A DNA stretch of 64,000 nucleotides, from positions 4,898,001 to 4,962,000 of the forward strand of contig OZ245773.1 in assembly GCA_965227645.1 (NCBI GenBank), given 5' to 3'. Source of the DNA: Flavimaribacter sp024343425. Lineage in GTDB: Bacteria > Pseudomonadota > Alphaproteobacteria > Rhizobiales > Rhizobiaceae. The first letter of the stretch is position 1. Every line of letters starts with the position of its first letter. Below the pieces are notes generated by a model. That model had not been told where the DNA came from. It searched no databases and saw only the letters and a program-made list of their open reading frames with translations. Of the stretch, positions 35,387-43,299 are shown in pieces. The position numbers and the translations under genes are program-made.

Positions 35387-35413
35387 GGGCAACCGGACCG
35401 ATTCCGGTTGCCC
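35387..35413 (+). terminator. Strong hairpin before the WYL regulator
   Basis: GGGCAACCGGA (35387-35397) and TCCGGTTGCCC (35403-35413) pair perfectly over 11 bases around a 5-base loop. No T-run follows, so it may be a Rho-type or 3'-end-stabilising hairpin for the VOC transcript, or a structure in the leader of the regulator gene, which starts 18 bases on. Confidence 0.45.
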
Positions 35414-35431
35414 CTGCAAATGAGGTAGGGC

Positions 35432-36142
35432 ATGCGCCGCGCCGACCGTCTTTTTCAAATCGTCCAGCATTTGCGCGGCGGACGCCTCGTGACAGCAGCC
35501 GATCTGGCGCAGCGGCTCGAGGTGTCCGAACGCACCATCTACCGCGATATGGCGGATCTGCAGTCGACGGGCGTGCCCATCGAGGGAGAAGCCGGCGTCG
35601 GCTACATCATGCGTGAGGGCTTCGACCTCCCGCCGCTCATGTTCACGCGCGACGAAATCGTCGCTCTGGTGACCGGCGCAAGGTTGGCGCGCGCCTGGGG
35701 CGGGATTGCGATCGCCAACGCTGCGCAGGAAGCGCTGGTCAAGATCGAGGCCGTGCTGCCGGATAAAGAGCGTCGCCGGATTGCGCGCACGCAGATCCAT
35801 GCGCCACATTTCATGATGCCGAACACAGTGCGCGAACTTTTCGACCTGCTGGAGCGGGCGGCCGACGAGAGCAAGACGCTCGCGATCGACTATGCGGACG
35901 CGGAAGGAAGCGCGACAACGCGGTGTATCCGTCCGCTGGCGCTGCTGTTCTGGGGAAAGGTCTGGACGCTCGCGGCCTGGTGCGAGATGCGCAGTGATTT
36001 CAGAACTTTTCGTATCGATCGCATGGTGCGAGTCGCGCCAACTGGCGAGACATTCCGGCCCGAGCGCGGGCGGATGCTGTCCGACTATTACCGGCGCGTC
36101 GAAGATCGCAGAGGCGGTTCCCTGCAGGACTATATTGAATAG
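35432..36142 (+). CDS. YafY-type transcriptional regulator, HTH plus WYL domain
   Basis: A 236-aa regulator. The N-terminal winged helix-turn-helix (LVTAADLAQRLEVSERTIYRDMADLQ, about residues 19-44) is of the DeoR/HTH_11 type, and the C-terminal WYL-like ligand domain (about 130-205) includes LALLFWGKVWTLAAWCEMRSDFRTFRIDRM. WYL regulators sense small ligands or nucleic acids. It lies just downstream of the VOC gene and near three palindromic elements, so local regulation is likely. Confidence 0.9.
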   Translation: MRRADRLFQIVQHLRGGRLVTAADLAQRLEVSERTIYRDMADLQSTGVPIEGEAGVGYIMREGFDLPPLMFTRDEIVALVTGARLARAWGGIAIANAAQEALVKIEAVLPDKERRRIARTQIHAPHFMMPNTVRELFDLLERAADESKTLAIDYADAEGSATTRCIRPLALLFWGKVWTLAAWCEMRSDFRTFRIDRMVRVAPTGETFRPERGRMLSDYYRRVEDRRGGSLQDYIE

Positions 36143-36156
36143 CGGTCCGGTCGTTA

Positions 36157-36360
36157 TTACTCGGACAGTTTCATGTCCGGTTCGTAGATCTTTCCGGCTA
36201 CTGTCTTTTTAACAGCCTGTGCGCATCGCATCTGCCCGCCCTTGTCGTCGAAGGCATAGGCGGGCGAGCCGTGCAGTTCCCATCCGTCATTCAACGCTTT
36301 GGTGACCTTGTGGCAGAAGGTCGAATCATCCGGACCGGTAAGCAGTCTATAGAGTTTCAT
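36157..36360 (-). CDS. DUF1737 small protein
   Basis: A 67-aa protein matching DUF1737, with LLTGPDDSTFCHKVTKALNDGWELHGSPAYAFD-type segments (WELHGSP is the family hallmark). No signal peptide or membrane segment is seen. Function is unknown. It starts two bases after the stop codon of the CoA-ester lyase gene upstream on the same strand, so the two are co-transcribed; it is convergent with the WYL regulator. Confidence 0.8.
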   Translation of the reverse strand: MKLYRLLTGPDDSTFCHKVTKALNDGWELHGSPAYAFDDKGGQMRCAQAVKKTVAGKIYEPDMKLSE

Positions 36361-36362
36361 GA

Positions 36363-37262
36363 TCAGGTCTCCTGCAAGCTGGCCTTTGCAAGCAGCGCTT
36401 CTGCCTGCTGCAGATGGAGCCGCTCCACCATTTTGCCATTCAGACTGATGACGCCCTTGCCGGCATGCTCGGGAGCCGAAAAAGCGTCGACGATGCGACG
36501 AGCGGCGGCGATATCCTGCGCGGATACACCGAATTCCGAATTTGCAGGTCCGATCTGGTTGGGATGGATCAATGTCTTGCCGTCAAATCCCATCTGCCGG
36601 CCCTGCCGGCATTCCGCCGCGATGCGCTCCGCGTCCCTGAATTCATTCGATACGCCATCCAGCGCGTCCAGCCCCGCAAATCGGGCGCACAGCACGATTT
36701 CCAGAAGCCATGGCGCGAGAAAGGCGCGGTCAGACGTCAGCGCGGTTCCGGTGTCCTTAGCAAGGTCGTTGGTTCCGGCGACGAGACAATCGAGGCGGGC
36801 AGGTCTTTCCAGTGCTGCCTCCGAAATGTGGCGACAGCGTGCGATTCCTGCCGGCGTTTCGATCATGGCCCAGATGCGGAGGCTCTCCGGTGCGTCAAGG
36901 GACGCAAGCTTTGCCTCCACATCGAGAATGTCCTGCGGTGAAGAGATTTTGGGCATTAGCACAGCGTCCGGCCGGCATGCGACGGCCGCCGCAAGATCCG
37001 CTTCTCCCCAGGGCGTATCGGGAGCGTTTACGCGAATGACGCGTTCGCCATGGACCTCCGGGGCGCCGGAAAAATAGTCCGTCAGCGATCGGCGGGCCGT
37101 CTCCTTGTCGTCCGGAGATACGGAGTCTTCCAGATCGATGATGTAGCTGTCTGCGGCAAGGTCGCCGATCTTGGCGAGCGCGCGAACATTGTTTGCGGGA
37201 ACATACAGGGCCGAACGTCGTGAACGTGCATGGCGGCGTGGCGTGGCGGTTTTGCTGGTCAT
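36363..37262 (-). CDS. HpcH/HpaI-family CoA-ester lyase (CitE/malyl-CoA lyase-like)
   Basis: A 299-aa CitE-like lyase. The YVPANN N-terminal motif, IIDLEDSVSPDDKETAR, the metal/CoA segment MIETPAGIARC and the C-terminal GFDGKTLIHPNQI are typical of enzymes that cleave malyl-, beta-methylmalyl- or citramalyl-CoA. The exact substrate cannot be decided. The ATG at 37262 fits the family start; the longer frame (37376) adds 38 unlike residues. It could work with propionyl-CoA metabolism (prpE nearby), which is inference. Confidence 0.86.
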   Translation of the reverse strand: MTSKTATPRRHARSRRSALYVPANNVRALAKIGDLAADSYIIDLEDSVSPDDKETARRSLTDYFSGAPEVHGERVIRVNAPDTPWGEADLAAAVACRPDAVLMPKISSPQDILDVEAKLASLDAPESLRIWAMIETPAGIARCRHISEAALERPARLDCLVAGTNDLAKDTGTALTSDRAFLAPWLLEIVLCARFAGLDALDGVSNEFRDAERIAAECRQGRQMGFDGKTLIHPNQIGPANSEFGVSAQDIAAARRIVDAFSAPEHAGKGVISLNGKMVERLHLQQAEALLAKASLQET

Positions 37263-37421
37263 GCTGATACTGGTTTCACGAGCGAAGCCACAGTGCAACA
37301 GCAATCTGACGGAAATGTCATGTGTCGCCGGTTGAAACGGTTCCTCGAAATAGCCAATTGAATCACAGCCCTTCAAACAGATTGCCGGCTACGCCGGCAA
37401 CAGCAATCCAGGGGAAGTGTT

Positions 37422-37649
37422 ATGGATCAGATTCGCTCTATCATTGTTGGCGTTGCCGGTTTAGCCGTAGCGGTGGTCGCGGTTTTGGTGTTCGCTACGG
37501 TCGGCGTTGCAATGATCGGCCTTGCGTTTACGCTTGCGGGGGTCGGGCTGGTCGCGGCGCGTCTCCGGAACAGATCCGCCCTTCGGGAAAGTCGGCGTGG
37601 TGATACGCATATTTGGAACGACGGCCGGGGCACCATCATCGACATGTAG
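37422..37649 (+). CDS. Small membrane protein, function unknown
   Basis: A 75-aa protein with a hydrophobic N-terminal half, readable as two transmembrane segments (about residues 5-26 and 27-47, rich in Val/Ala/Gly), and a basic then acidic tail ending GRGTIIDM. AGGGGAAG lies just before the ATG as ribosome binding site. I do not recognise the family. It stands alone between the CoA-ester lyase and leuD. Confidence 0.65.
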   Translation: MDQIRSIIVGVAGLAVAVVAVLVFATVGVAMIGLAFTLAGVGLVAARLRNRSALRESRRGDTHIWNDGRGTIIDM

Positions 37650-37786
37650 GCCTCTAACCGCAAGAATCGCTTCTTCAGCCCTTCTTTTTCCGCGAGAGCT
37701 TTGATACATGCTTCGCATGCCTGCTGGCGGCTACTGTCTTTTCAGGTCGCCGCCGCGGCGAAATGGATATTCAAGGATGTCTCGCC

Positions 37787-38392
37787 ATGAAGAAGTTCAG
37801 CCGCCTGACCGGCGTCGCCGCTCCGTTACCGATCATCAATATCGACACGGATATGATCATCCCCAAGGATTATCTGAAGACCATCAAGAGGACCGGTCTT
37901 GGCGAGGGCCTTTTCGCGGAAATGCGCTACAATGAAGATCGCTCGCTGAACGAGGACTTCGTTCTCAACAAACAGGCCTACAAGGATGCGAGCATTCTGA
38001 TCGCTGGCGACAATTTCGGTTGCGGATCGTCGCGTGAGCACGCGCCGTGGGCTCTGATGGACTACGGTGTTCGTTGCATCATCTCGACCAGCTTTGCCGA
38101 TATCTTCTACAACAACAGTTTCAAGAACGGGTTGCTGCCGATTGTCGTCACGCCGGAAGAGCTGGACGCGCTGATGGATGATGCGTCGCGGGGCGCCAAT
38201 GCGACGATCACCGTTGATCTGGTCACCCAGGAAATTCACCGGCCCGACGGCGGCGTGATCAAGTTCTCGATTGATCCGTTCAAAAAGCATTGCCTGCTGA
38301 ATGGCCTCGACGATATCGGGCTTACCATGCAGAAAAGCCAGCATATCGACCGGCATGAGGATCACCTGGCCAATCATCGGCCCTGGCACTAG
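37787..38392 (+). CDS. leuD: 3-isopropylmalate dehydratase, small subunit
   Basis: A 201-aa aconitase-swivel-domain subunit that with LeuC isomerises 2- to 3-isopropylmalate in leucine synthesis. INIDTDMIIPKDYLK, GDNFGCGSSREHAPWAL and the C-terminal FKKHCLLNGLDDIGLT are diagnostic. The ATG at 37787 (MKKFSRLTG) is the family start; the frame's earlier ATG adds eight residues. leuC is not in the window. ridA and leuB follow in the same direction. Confidence 0.96.
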   Translation: MKKFSRLTGVAAPLPIINIDTDMIIPKDYLKTIKRTGLGEGLFAEMRYNEDRSLNEDFVLNKQAYKDASILIAGDNFGCGSSREHAPWALMDYGVRCIISTSFADIFYNNSFKNGLLPIVVTPEELDALMDDASRGANATITVDLVTQEIHRPDGGVIKFSIDPFKKHCLLNGLDDIGLTMQKSQHIDRHEDHLANHRPWH

Positions 38393-38467
38393 TCACCACG
38401 AACGGTCCGGCCTGTCCGGGAGAGGCGGTTTGTCCGCCGATCCCGCCCCTTCTACTGCGGAGACGAG

Positions 38468-38869
38468 ATGCGCAAGTTGATTTCGACTGGCTCGCCACTG
38501 GAGAAGGCCGCCGGCTATTCGCGCGCCGTGGTCCAGGACAACTGGTGTTTTGTCGCCGGCACGACGGGCTATGATTACGACACGATGGTCATGCCCTCGA
38601 CAGTCGAGGAGCAAACGCGCAATGCGCTCTCAACCATTGAAAAGACGCTCGCCGAAGCCGGTTTTGACCTCGCCAGCGTCGTACGGGCGCAATACATTAT
38701 AACGGATGCGGCAGACGCTGGCCGGGTTTTTCCCATTCTCGGCGAATTTTTCGGAGAAATCCGTCCGGCTGCGACGATGCTGGTCGCGGGCCTCGTCAGA
38801 CCGGAAATGCGCGTCGAAATCCAGGTTACGGCCTATCGGGGCGAAGGCGACGTCAACGCGCTGCTCTGA
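38468..38869 (+). CDS. RidA-family enamine/imine deaminase-like protein
   Basis: A 133-aa RidA/YjgF/UK114 fold protein. Segments VVQDNWCFVAGTTGYD, NALSTIEKTLAEAGFDLASVVRAQYIITD and VEIQVTAYRG fit the family, which hydrolyses reactive enamines such as 2-aminoacrylate. The canonical C-terminal arginine is seen in GLVRPEMRVEIQ. It lies between leuD and leuB (75 and 39 bases apart), suggesting co-expression with leucine synthesis. Confidence 0.88.
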   Translation: MRKLISTGSPLEKAAGYSRAVVQDNWCFVAGTTGYDYDTMVMPSTVEEQTRNALSTIEKTLAEAGFDLASVVRAQYIITDAADAGRVFPILGEFFGEIRPAATMLVAGLVRPEMRVEIQVTAYRGEGDVNALL

Positions 38870-38908
38870 TCGCGCGATAAAAACACTTGCAACTGAAAAG
38901 GAATATCC

Positions 38909-40021
38909 ATGACCAGCCGTAAACTTCTTCTTCTTCCTGGAGACGGCATCGGCCCCGAAGCGATGACCGAAGTTCGCAAACTCATCGACTTCATGAATGA
39001 AGACCTCGGCGCCGGCTTCGAGATCGAGGAAGGCGTTGTAGGCGGAGCGGCCTACGACGCCCACGGGAAGGCGATTTCCGAAGAGGACATGGCCAAGGCG
39101 ATGGCTGCAGACGCCGTTCTTTTCGGCGCCGTTGGCGGTCCGAAATGGGATTCCGTTCCCTATGACGTAAGGCCTGAAGCCGGTCTCTTGCGGCTGCGCA
39201 AGGATATGGAGCTCTTCGCCAATCTGCGCCCCGCCATTTGTTATCCGGCGCTGGCCGAGGCCTCCTCGCTCAAGCCTGAGGTTGTGGAAGGTCTCGATAT
39301 TCTGATCGTTCGCGAACTGACCGGCGGAGTTTATTTCGGCGAACCCAAGGAAATCATCGATCTCGGAAACGGACAGAAGCGCGGTATCGACACCCAAATC
39401 TACGACACCTACGAGATCGAACGGATCGCCGGCGTCGCCTTCGAACTTGCGCGCAACCGTCGCAACAAGGTCACGTCGATGGAAAAGCGAAACGTCATGA
39501 AATCCGGTGTTTTGTGGAACGAAGTCGTGACCAACACGCACAAACAACGCTATTCGGACATCGAGCTCGATCATATGCTTGCCGACGCCGGCGGCATGCA
39601 ACTGGTGCGCTGGCCCAAACAGTTCGATGTAATCGTCACGGACAATCTGTTCGGAGACATGCTGTCCGATGTGGCGGCGATGTTGACCGGGTCGCTCGGC
39701 ATGTTGCCTTCGGCGTCGCTCGGCGCGCCAGACGAGAAGACCGGCAAGCGCAAGGCGCTGTATGAGCCGGTGCACGGCTCGGCGCCGGATATCGCCGGCA
39801 AGGGTCTGGCGAATCCGATCGCGATGATTGCGTCTTTTGCCATGTGTTTGAAATATTCCTTCGATAAGGTCGCGGAAGCGGATCGGCTCGAAGCCGCGAT
39901 TGCGAATGTGCTCGACCGGGGAATTCGTACGAGCGACATCGCATCAGGCGACATGACGACCGTTTCAACCGGACAGATGGGCGACGAAATCGTCAAGGAA
40001 TTTCGATCCCTGTCTTCTTGA
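38909..40021 (+). CDS. leuB: 3-isopropylmalate dehydrogenase
   Basis: A 370-aa NAD-dependent beta-decarboxylating dehydrogenase, the third leucine-specific step. LLPGDGIGPE opens the protein, LRKDMELFANLRPA holds substrate arginines, VTDNLFGDMLSDVAAMLTGSLGMLPSASLG carries the metal aspartates, and EPVHGSAPDIAGKG binds NAD. AAAGGAAT precedes the ATG. A GC-rich hairpin follows its stop. Confidence 0.97.
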   Translation: MTSRKLLLLPGDGIGPEAMTEVRKLIDFMNEDLGAGFEIEEGVVGGAAYDAHGKAISEEDMAKAMAADAVLFGAVGGPKWDSVPYDVRPEAGLLRLRKDMELFANLRPAICYPALAEASSLKPEVVEGLDILIVRELTGGVYFGEPKEIIDLGNGQKRGIDTQIYDTYEIERIAGVAFELARNRRNKVTSMEKRNVMKSGVLWNEVVTNTHKQRYSDIELDHMLADAGGMQLVRWPKQFDVIVTDNLFGDMLSDVAAMLTGSLGMLPSASLGAPDEKTGKRKALYEPVHGSAPDIAGKGLANPIAMIASFAMCLKYSFDKVAEADRLEAAIANVLDRGIRTSDIASGDMTTVSTGQMGDEIVKEFRSLSS

Positions 40022-40032
40022 GACGTCAAACG

Positions 40033-40058
40033 AGCCGGCTCAGTATTGCGAGCCGGCT
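40033..40058 (+). terminator. GC-rich hairpin after leuB
   Basis: AGCCGGCT at 40033-40040 is repeated at 40051-40058; since the 8-mer is self-complementary, the copies can pair around a 10-base loop 11 bases after the leuB stop. No T-run follows, so termination strength is uncertain. Confidence 0.4.
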
Positions 40059-40078
40059 TCACGATCGGATAATTTTTC

Positions 40079-40921
40079 ATGAGCGTCGTACCGCTCAGAC
40101 GCATTGCACAGAACGGTATTCTTTCAGATTCCGGCTTCCTCTCCAGAATCAGGAATAACATCATCGCCAACCGGGGTTTCCTGAAACGGCGCTTCGACAA
40201 CAACGCCAAAACCGATGTGAACATCCTCGGATGGCGTTACATGTTCGTCGTCGCCATGGTTGTGGTGCTGACGATGGTCGTGCTTGACGACCCGATCGGC
40301 AGCTTTCGGGCCGACTGGCCGCAGCCTCTGAAAAATTTTGCCCGCGCCTTTACCGACATCGGCAAGTCCGGATGGATTCTCGCGCCGTCCGGCGTTTTCA
40401 TGCTCGGTTGCTATTGCCTCGACTGGGATGGGCTGCAGTCCCGGACGCGTCTGCTGTTTGCAAAGATGATGGCGGTTTCAAGCTATATCTTTCTGTCCGT
40501 CGGTGTTTCCGGTCTGCTGGCCTCGACCCTGAAATATGCGATCGGACGCGGTCGCCCCTTTCTTTATGATCGGGTCGGCGCTTTTGAGTTCCGGCCATTT
40601 TCCCTGGACGCGGCTTTCGCGAGTTTTCCTTCCGGTCACCCGACGACCGCCGGCGCGCTGTTTGCCGGCATTGCGATCTTCTTTCCGGCGTTGAGACTGC
40701 CGGCTCTTATCCTCGGGGTATGGCTTGGCTTCAGCCGCGTGCTTGTGGGCGTCCATTATCCGAGCGACGTCATCGCCGGCGTGGCCCTCGGCGCGTGGTA
40801 CGCATACTTCCAGGCGCTCGTATTCGCTCGCTACGGCGTCATTTTCACCACCGATGACAAGGGATGGCCGGTGGTGCGCAAGGATTATTATCTTTTCAGG
40901 CCGCAGCGCGAGATCGGTTGA
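40079..40921 (+). CDS. PAP2-family membrane phosphatase
   Basis: A 280-aa membrane protein with about five to six transmembrane segments and the three PAP2 motifs in order: KYAIGRGRP (motif 1), SFPSGHPTT (motif 2, catalytic His) and SRVLVGVHYPSDVIAG (motif 3, second His). Such proteins dephosphorylate lipid phosphates such as undecaprenyl pyrophosphate, phosphatidic acid or lipid A; the substrate is undetermined. The N-terminal 55 residues are polar and cytoplasmic. It stands between leuB and asd. Confidence 0.88.
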   Translation: MSVVPLRRIAQNGILSDSGFLSRIRNNIIANRGFLKRRFDNNAKTDVNILGWRYMFVVAMVVVLTMVVLDDPIGSFRADWPQPLKNFARAFTDIGKSGWILAPSGVFMLGCYCLDWDGLQSRTRLLFAKMMAVSSYIFLSVGVSGLLASTLKYAIGRGRPFLYDRVGAFEFRPFSLDAAFASFPSGHPTTAGALFAGIAIFFPALRLPALILGVWLGFSRVLVGVHYPSDVIAGVALGAWYAYFQALVFARYGVIFTTDDKGWPVVRKDYYLFRPQREIG

Positions 40922-40967
40922 CTCCTTGCAAAACCACTGTAAAAGCGCACTCGAACGGAGTCGCGAC

Positions 40968-41090
40968 ATGCATATTTCTGACCGCAGCTTGAGAAACGGT
41001 CTGTTCCGCGCCGAAAGGGCGTCGGGACCATGCATCCCCGCGCGCCTTTCCACCAAAACGGCAACCAAGAAAACGACCGTCAAGATCTGA
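40968..41090 (+). CDS. Putative 40-aa leader peptide upstream of asd, Thr/Lys-rich C-terminus
   Basis: A small frame starts at ATG 40968, seven bases after GGAG (40957-40960), and stops at 41090, 94 bases before asd. Its last twelve residues are TKTATKKTTVKI: five Thr, four Lys and one each of Val and Ile. Asd makes the precursor of Thr, Lys, Met and Ile, so such a run is what a ribosome-stalling attenuation leader would show. Possible competing hairpins follow. The rest of the peptide is unremarkable, and the composition could be chance; the role is inference. Confidence 0.45.
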   Translation: MHISDRSLRNGLFRAERASGPCIPARLSTKTATKKTTVKI

Positions 41091-41108
41091 CGTCTCTGGC
41101 TTGTCCGT

Positions 41109-41168
41109 TCTCTTCCCGGTCCAGCCGGGGAGGCGAAGGCCCGCATTCCGGGCCGGAACGGGAAGAGA
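41109..41168 (+). promoter_or_regulatory. Alternative hairpins in the asd leader, candidate attenuator
   Basis: TCTCTTCCCG (41109-41118) pairs perfectly with CGGGAAGAGA (41159-41168), enclosing a GGCCCG/CGGGCC hairpin (41138-41154). The left arm can instead join a local CCCGG/CCGGG hairpin (41115-41129), so the structures are mutually exclusive. The outer stem ends three bases before the AGGAG of asd (41172-41176). This may control termination or ribosome access. No T-run is seen. Confidence 0.42.
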
Positions 41169-41184
41169 GACAGGAGAAACCAAA

Positions 41185-42219
41185 ATGGGATTCAAGATAG
41201 CAGTCGCTGGCGCCACTGGAAATGTGGGCCGGGAAATGCTCGATATTCTGGCGGAACGCAATTTTCCGGCTGATGAAGTTGTGCCGCTGGCCTCCAGCCG
41301 CTCCGTAGGCAAGGACGTGTCCTATGGAGATCGCACCTTGAAGGTCAGGAACCTCGAAACCTACGATTTTTCCGGAACTGACTTCTGCCTGATGTCGGCA
41401 GGCGGCAAGGTTTCGGAAAAGTGGTCCCCGAAAATCGGCGCCCAGGGTTGCGTGGTGATCGACAATTCATCGGCCTGGCGCTACCACGCCGATGTGCCGC
41501 TGGTTGTGCCGGAAGTCAATCCGGACGCAGTCGAAGGTTTTACCAAGCGCAACATCATCGCCAATCCGAATTGTTCCACGGCGCAGCTGGTCGTTGCTCT
41601 GAAGCCGCTTCACGACGCTGCGAAGATACGGCGCGTGGTCGTCGCCACCTACCAGTCCGTTTCCGGCGGCGGCAAGGACGCCATGGATGAACTGTTCAAT
41701 CAGACCCGGGCTGTCTTTGTCGCGGATCCGATAGAAAACAAGAAGTTCACAAAGCGCATCGCCTTCAATGTCATTCCGCATATCGATGTCTTCATGGATG
41801 ACGGCTACACCAAGGAAGAGTGGAAGGTGCTGGCTGAAACCAAGAAGATGCTTGATCCCAAGATCAAGATTACCTGCACCGCAGTGCGTGTTCCCGTCTT
41901 CATCGGACACGCCGAAGCGGTCAATATCGAGTTCGAGAACGAAATATCGGCGGACGAAGCCCGTGATATCCTTCGTGACGCGCCGGGTTGCCTGGTTGTC
42001 GACAAGCGAGAGGACGGCGGTTACGTGACCCCGTACGAATGCGCAGGCGAAGACGCGACGTTCATTTCCCGCATCCGCGAAGACGCCACGGTCGAAAACG
42101 GTCTCAACATGTGGGTCGTTTCGGACAATTTGCGCAAGGGAGCGGCGCTAAACGCCATTCAGATTGCGGAATTGCTCGTGGCGCGGGGACTTGTCAAAGC
42201 AAAGAACCAGGCCGCCTGA
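41185..42219 (+). CDS. asd: Aspartate-semialdehyde dehydrogenase
   Basis: A 344-aa NADP-dependent enzyme that reduces aspartyl phosphate to aspartate semialdehyde, the branch to Lys, Met, Thr, Ile and diaminopimelate. The Rossmann loop VAGATGNVGREML, the catalytic cysteine in ANPNCSTAQL, SVSGGGKDAM and the FIGHAEAVNIEF histidine are intact. The ATG at 41185 has AGGAG at 41172-41176; the frame's earlier start (41101) lies in the leader hairpins. A strong hairpin follows the gene. Confidence 0.96.
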   Translation: MGFKIAVAGATGNVGREMLDILAERNFPADEVVPLASSRSVGKDVSYGDRTLKVRNLETYDFSGTDFCLMSAGGKVSEKWSPKIGAQGCVVIDNSSAWRYHADVPLVVPEVNPDAVEGFTKRNIIANPNCSTAQLVVALKPLHDAAKIRRVVVATYQSVSGGGKDAMDELFNQTRAVFVADPIENKKFTKRIAFNVIPHIDVFMDDGYTKEEWKVLAETKKMLDPKIKITCTAVRVPVFIGHAEAVNIEFENEISADEARDILRDAPGCLVVDKREDGGYVTPYECAGEDATFISRIREDATVENGLNMWVVSDNLRKGAALNAIQIAELLVARGLVKAKNQAA

Positions 42220-42231
42220 ACACGCCGGATT

Positions 42232-42262
42232 GGACGGATCGGGTTTATAGACCGGTCCGTCT
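42232..42262 (+). terminator. Hairpin terminator candidate after asd
   Basis: GACGGATCGG (42233-42242) pairs with CCGGTCCGTC (42252-42261) over ten bases, one a G-T pair, with a 9-base loop; a further wobble pair extends it. It starts 13 bases after the asd stop. Only a short T-pair and an A-rich stretch follow, so it is not a textbook intrinsic terminator. Confidence 0.5.
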
Positions 42263-42301
42263 TGCCAAAAATCTATTTGTTGCCGATCTGGAACAGTCCA
42301 A

Positions 42302-42322
42302 ATATTGTTTATGCAACAATAT
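42302..42322. repeat. 8-bp inverted repeat upstream of the lytic transglycosylase gene
   Basis: ATATTGTT (42302-42309) and AACAATAT (42315-42322) are perfect arms around TATGC. The element is AT-rich and 130 bases before the gene start, and could be an operator or part of a promoter region. Confidence 0.45.
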
Positions 42323-42343
42323 CCTATCCGTTTGACTTGATTC

Positions 42344-42361
42344 TCCGTAGTATCCTACGGA
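42344..42361. repeat. 7-bp inverted repeat upstream of the lytic transglycosylase gene
   Basis: TCCGTAG (42344-42350) and CTACGGA (42355-42361) flank TATC. It lies 22 bases downstream of the previous repeat, centre to centre about 41 bases apart, which is close to four helical turns. Confidence 0.45.
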
Positions 42362-42453
42362 TTGAATTGGAACTCAGCTGCAACAGATACCTGTTGTTTA
42401 CACAGTTTCGGTAGAGATCCATTCGACAAGACAAATGGAAAGGGGCTTGGTTC

Positions 42454-43281
42454 ATGAATCGCCGTATCGAAAGGGCCGCATTGGCAATTGGCCTTGCCGC
42501 AGTCATCGGAATCGGAGGCGCTCAACAGTCCCTCGCCGCGAAATGCGGCAACAACGCCGCCGGATTCAACACCTGGGTCGAACAGACGAAACGGGAAGCG
42601 GCAGCCAAAGGCTTCAGCCAGAGAACGATCAACGAGACGCTCGGCAAGGTCAGCTACCGCACCAAGACGATACGCCTGGATCGCAGTCAATCGAGCTTTA
42701 AACTGTCGCTGGATCAGTTCATGGCGAAGCGCGGCGCCAATGCAATCGTTGCAAAGGGGCGGCGTCTGAAGCAGCAGAACCAGAGCCTGTTCAACAGCCT
42801 CGAGCGCAAATACGGCGTCCCCCCGGGGGTCCTGCTTGCCATTTGGGGCATGGAAACCGGTTTTGGTGGATATATGGGCAACGAAGACACGGTTTCGGCC
42901 GTTGCGACGCTTGCCTATGATTGCCGCCGATCGCAATTCTTCACCAATGAGCTCTATGCGTTGATGTCGCTTGTGGAGCGGCGCGAACTCAGCCGGTCAC
43001 AAATGCGTGGCGCCGCGCACGGCGAACTTGGGCACACACAGTTTCTGCCGTCGAACTATCTGCGATATGCGGTGGACGGAGACAGGAATGGTCGGCGTGA
43101 TCTGGTTCGCTCAAGAACGGATGCGCTAGCCTCGACCGCCAATTATCTGAAGGCCCATGGCTGGCGTCGAGGCGGCGGGTATCAGCCGGGCCAGACCAAT
43201 TACCGGGCGATCCAGGCCTGGAATGCGGCAAGCGTGTATCAACAGGCGATCGCCATTATCGCCCAGCGGATAGACAGCTGA
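42454..43281 (+). CDS. MltB-like (SLT_2) lytic murein transglycosylase
   Basis: A 275-aa exported protein with a signal peptide (residues 1-29, hydrophobic AALAIGLAAVIGIGG, cleavage near SLAA). The SLT_2 domain shows the catalytic Glu134 in LLAIWGMETGFGG, a GHTQFLPSNYLRYAVDGD segment and the YRAIQAWNAASVYQQAIAIIA end. It would cleave peptidoglycan in the periplasm. The peptidoglycan-binding domain found in longer homologues is absent. GAAAGGGG serves as ribosome binding site. Confidence 0.92.
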   Translation: MNRRIERAALAIGLAAVIGIGGAQQSLAAKCGNNAAGFNTWVEQTKREAAAKGFSQRTINETLGKVSYRTKTIRLDRSQSSFKLSLDQFMAKRGANAIVAKGRRLKQQNQSLFNSLERKYGVPPGVLLAIWGMETGFGGYMGNEDTVSAVATLAYDCRRSQFFTNELYALMSLVERRELSRSQMRGAAHGELGHTQFLPSNYLRYAVDGDRNGRRDLVRSRTDALASTANYLKAHGWRRGGGYQPGQTNYRAIQAWNAASVYQQAIAIIAQRIDS

Positions 43282-43299
43282 TTCAAGCGGCCTTTGGCG

